The notes beneath the pieces are model-generated. The model saw only the letters and a program-made list of their open reading frames with translations. It was not told the origin of the DNA and made no database searches. The translations under genes and the position numbers were made by a program. This document shows, in pieces, positions 62,155-64,000 of a DNA stretch of 64,000 nucleotides. Within the stretch, counting starts at the first letter, position 1, and the number at the start of each line of letters is the position of its first letter. Source of the DNA: Desulfobacteraceae bacterium (lineage in GTDB: Bacteria > Desulfobacterota > DSM-4660 > Desulfatiglandales > Desulfatiglandaceae); assembly GCA_030613055.1 (NCBI GenBank), contig JAUWMR010000001.1, forward strand, positions 124,001 through 188,000, given 5' to 3'.

Positions 62155-63834
62155 ATGCTTACTCAACTCAGCATCTCCAATTTTGCCATTATCAAACACC
62201 TCGATATTACCCTGCGGCCCGGGCTCAATATCCTTTCAGGTGAAACCGGTGCGGGAAAATCCATTATTATCAATGCGGTAAACCTGATCCTTGGCGGCCG
62301 GGCATCTTCAGATTTAATCCGGAGTGGCTGCAAAGAGGCAAGGGTAGAGGGGCTTTTTACTTTTCCCGAGAACCGGTTGTTGACAGAGATATTATCTGAA
62401 TTAGGGTTTATCTTTGACGGCGAACTGCTAATCAAAAGATCTGTTTTTCGTGAAGGCCGAAACAGGATTTTGATCAACGGCTCCATGGCTACCCTGCAAA
62501 TGTTGTCTCGTTTAGGCTCTATGTTAATCAGCATATCAGGACAGCACGAACATCAACTACTTTTAAAAGCGGACAACCACTTATATTTATTGGATGACTT
62601 CGGCGGCCTGTCAGATGAGCGCCATCAGTTAAACGATGTATTTGGCGGATATGAGTCGATAAATGACAGGATCCGTCATCTCGAAAAAGAGATCGCCGAA
62701 ATCGAGGAAAAACAGGAACTGACCCTGTTCCAGATTGATGAGATCGAGAAGGCGGAATTCGCCGTAGGAGAAGACGAGCAACTCGCCCATGAAAAAATGC
62801 GCCTTCAACACGCTGAGGAGATACTTAAGATCGTTACCGAAGCATATCAAACCCTGTACGAGCAACATCCTTCCGCGCTTTCCCAAATTTCCCGGTTCAC
62901 AAAAAGGCTGGACAGAGCGGCCGCGCTGGAACCCAGGCTTGGATCCATCAGGGACACCCTTTCAGAAATTGAGGTGAAACTGGAAGATGTCTCCTTTTCA
63001 CTCAGGGATTTCCAACAAAAGATTGATATGGACCCAAAAAAACTTGAACATGTGATGGAAAGGCTTGAACTCTTAAGCAGGCTTAAGCGAAAGTACGGTC
63101 CCAGCCTTGAAGACGTCTTTAAATTCAAAGAAAAGCTGGATACTATGATATTTGACCTTGAAGACAGGAAGAAAAAATTAGGCCAACTGCTTGATGATCG
63201 GCTGGAAATAGAAGCGGAATTGATTAGACGGTCGGAAGCCCTTTCTAATAAAAGGAAAAAGGCATCGTTAGTATTGGAAAAATCCTTGGAAAAAGAGTTG
63301 CACCAGCTTCATATGGCCGAGACAAAGTTCCAGGTGAAATTTGATGATGATCATCAGGAAAATGCGGAGCTGGAAAAACAGAAGACAAGTTCGGATGGAT
63401 TCGATCGCGTGGAATTTTTAATTTCCCCCAATATTGGAGAAGAATTAAAGCCCCTTGCGAAAATAGCTTCCGGTGGAGAGCTCTCAAGGATTATGCTTGC
63501 CATGAAAACCATCTTAGCGAGAACCGCCTCTGTCGAAACGATTGTCTTTGATGAAGTTGATTCAGGGATTAGCGGTGCCACTGCCGAGGTGATCGGACAA
63601 AAGCTTTTGACCCTTGCAGAATATCATCAAATATTGTGTATTACCCACCTTCCGCAGATCGCCAGCCAGGGACAAACCCATTTTCTGGTAAAAAAGGATG
63701 TCGTTGACGCACGGACTGAGGCAACTATCTCAGAGCTGGAACCTGAATCAAGGGTTCATGAAATCGCGCGGCTTTTAGGTGGGCGCGAAATCACATCACG
63801 TGCCCTGGCCCATGCCAGCGAGATGTTAGGCTAA
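62155..63834 (+). CDS. recN: DNA repair protein RecN
   Basis: SMC-like ATPase acting in recombinational repair of double-strand breaks. The 559-residue protein starts MLTQLSISNFAIIKHLDITL and has Walker A GETGAGKS (29-36), ISGQHEHQLLL and two coiled-coil arms (about 155-400). It has the ABC signature ASGGELSRIMLAMK, Walker B TIVFDEVDSGISG and the switch ITHLPQIAS. Full length. The stop overlaps the convergent partial gene by 3 bases. Confidence 0.95.
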   Translation: MLTQLSISNFAIIKHLDITLRPGLNILSGETGAGKSIIINAVNLILGGRASSDLIRSGCKEARVEGLFTFPENRLLTEILSELGFIFDGELLIKRSVFREGRNRILINGSMATLQMLSRLGSMLISISGQHEHQLLLKADNHLYLLDDFGGLSDERHQLNDVFGGYESINDRIRHLEKEIAEIEEKQELTLFQIDEIEKAEFAVGEDEQLAHEKMRLQHAEEILKIVTEAYQTLYEQHPSALSQISRFTKRLDRAAALEPRLGSIRDTLSEIEVKLEDVSFSLRDFQQKIDMDPKKLEHVMERLELLSRLKRKYGPSLEDVFKFKEKLDTMIFDLEDRKKKLGQLLDDRLEIEAELIRRSEALSNKRKKASLVLEKSLEKELHQLHMAETKFQVKFDDDHQENAELEKQKTSSDGFDRVEFLISPNIGEELKPLAKIASGGELSRIMLAMKTILARTASVETIVFDEVDSGISGATAEVIGQKLLTLAEYHQILCITHLPQIASQGQTHFLVKKDVVDARTEATISELEPESRVHEIARLLGGREITSRALAHASEMLG

Positions 63835-64000
63835 GAACCCATTTTAATTATCTGCCCTGCCGAAAACGGCCCTCCTTCCGTGGGTATTGCCAGGGAATGG
63901 TCATTTTCAACCGAGATGACCTTTATTTCCCCTATCTTTTCTCCCAAAAGGCCAAAAACTTTCCCCCGTCCAGAGGAAATTGAATCTCCCCGGGCAAAGA
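63831..64000 (-). CDS. C-terminal end of an unidentified protein (partial)
   Basis: An open frame on the minus strand runs from the right edge to a TAG at 63831-63833. The visible 56 codons include DSISSGRGKVFGLLGEKIGE and then IKVISVENDHSLAIPTEGG, a Gly/Val/Ile-rich beta pattern that looks like a real small barrel domain rather than a shadow frame. Its start lies outside the window. Possibly an FlgT-like C-terminal domain; not certain. Confidence 0.55.
   Translation of the reverse strand, partial: FARGDSISSGRGKVFGLLGEKIGEIKVISVENDHSLAIPTEGGPFSAGQIIKMGS

Noticed and set aside
1-64000. tRNA and rRNA genes
   Set aside because: Intergenic regions were scanned by eye for cloverleaf/GTTCRA patterns and rRNA motifs; none found.

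Overview
The window reads as chromosomal DNA of a sulfate-reducing Desulfobacterota (deltaproteobacterial) organism. The main reason is an intact qrcABCD locus (37784-43590). Qrc is the periplasm-facing menaquinone reductase that passes electrons from the cytochrome c3 pool to the membrane in sulfate reducers. The class II (B12-dependent) ribonucleotide reductase, the Hnd/Hox-type NADH diaphorase module and the density of short inverted-repeat elements fit an anaerobe of this group. I cannot name a genus. No rRNA, tRNA, CRISPR array or intact insertion sequence was seen.

Layout. 1-5768: extracellular polysaccharide genes: a BY-kinase cut by the left edge, its PHP-type phosphatase, UDP-glucose dehydrogenase and UDP-glucuronate decarboxylase. 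5746-8920: a three-gene diaphorase (NuoE/NuoF/HoxU-like) without a catalytic partner. 9156-16819: a cyclic-nucleotide-domain protein, a bactofilin and two M16 zinc peptidases. 16960-24408: nrdJ, an unknown anchored protein with a GAF histidine kinase, surE and an amidase. 24889-27239: a short-chain fatty acid transporter and signal peptidase I. 27537-35307: a type IV pilus alignment/secretin operon (XRE regulator, pilM, pilN, pilO, pilP, an unrecognised lipoprotein, an AMIN-STN-TPR protein, a lipoprotein secretin). 35361-37781: a HAD phosphatase and nadB. 37784-43590: the Qrc complex. 43786-45773: rpsU, a 46-codon small ORF and an RlmD-type rRNA methyltransferase. 46400-61648: a second pilus locus with four minor pilins, a toxin-antitoxin island, a 2778-residue PilY1 adhesin, a PilY2-like protein and pilB. 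62155-64000: recN and the tail of another gene.

The two pilus loci together give most of a type IV pilus machine: inner-membrane platform, outer-membrane pore, minor-pilin/PilY1 tip and extension ATPase. The major pilin, PilC, PilT and PilD are not in the window. The departures from the textbook system are a secretin split over two genes, an unknown lipoprotein between pilP and the secretin genes, and a PilY1 enlarged by eight Calx-beta-like repeats, two golvesin-like modules, bacterial B-type repeats and a PPC-like domain.

The intergenic regions are loaded with small non-coding elements with terminal inverted repeats. One ~300-bp family occurs twice (4464-4766, 13743-14053) with its core flipped relative to its outer arms. 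A ~375-bp family occurs at 24439-24821 and, inverted, at 61736-62107. A family with GTAACT-CTCA-type ends sits inside the pil and qrc operons as well as between genes. All functional calls come from reading motifs and context; no database search was run.
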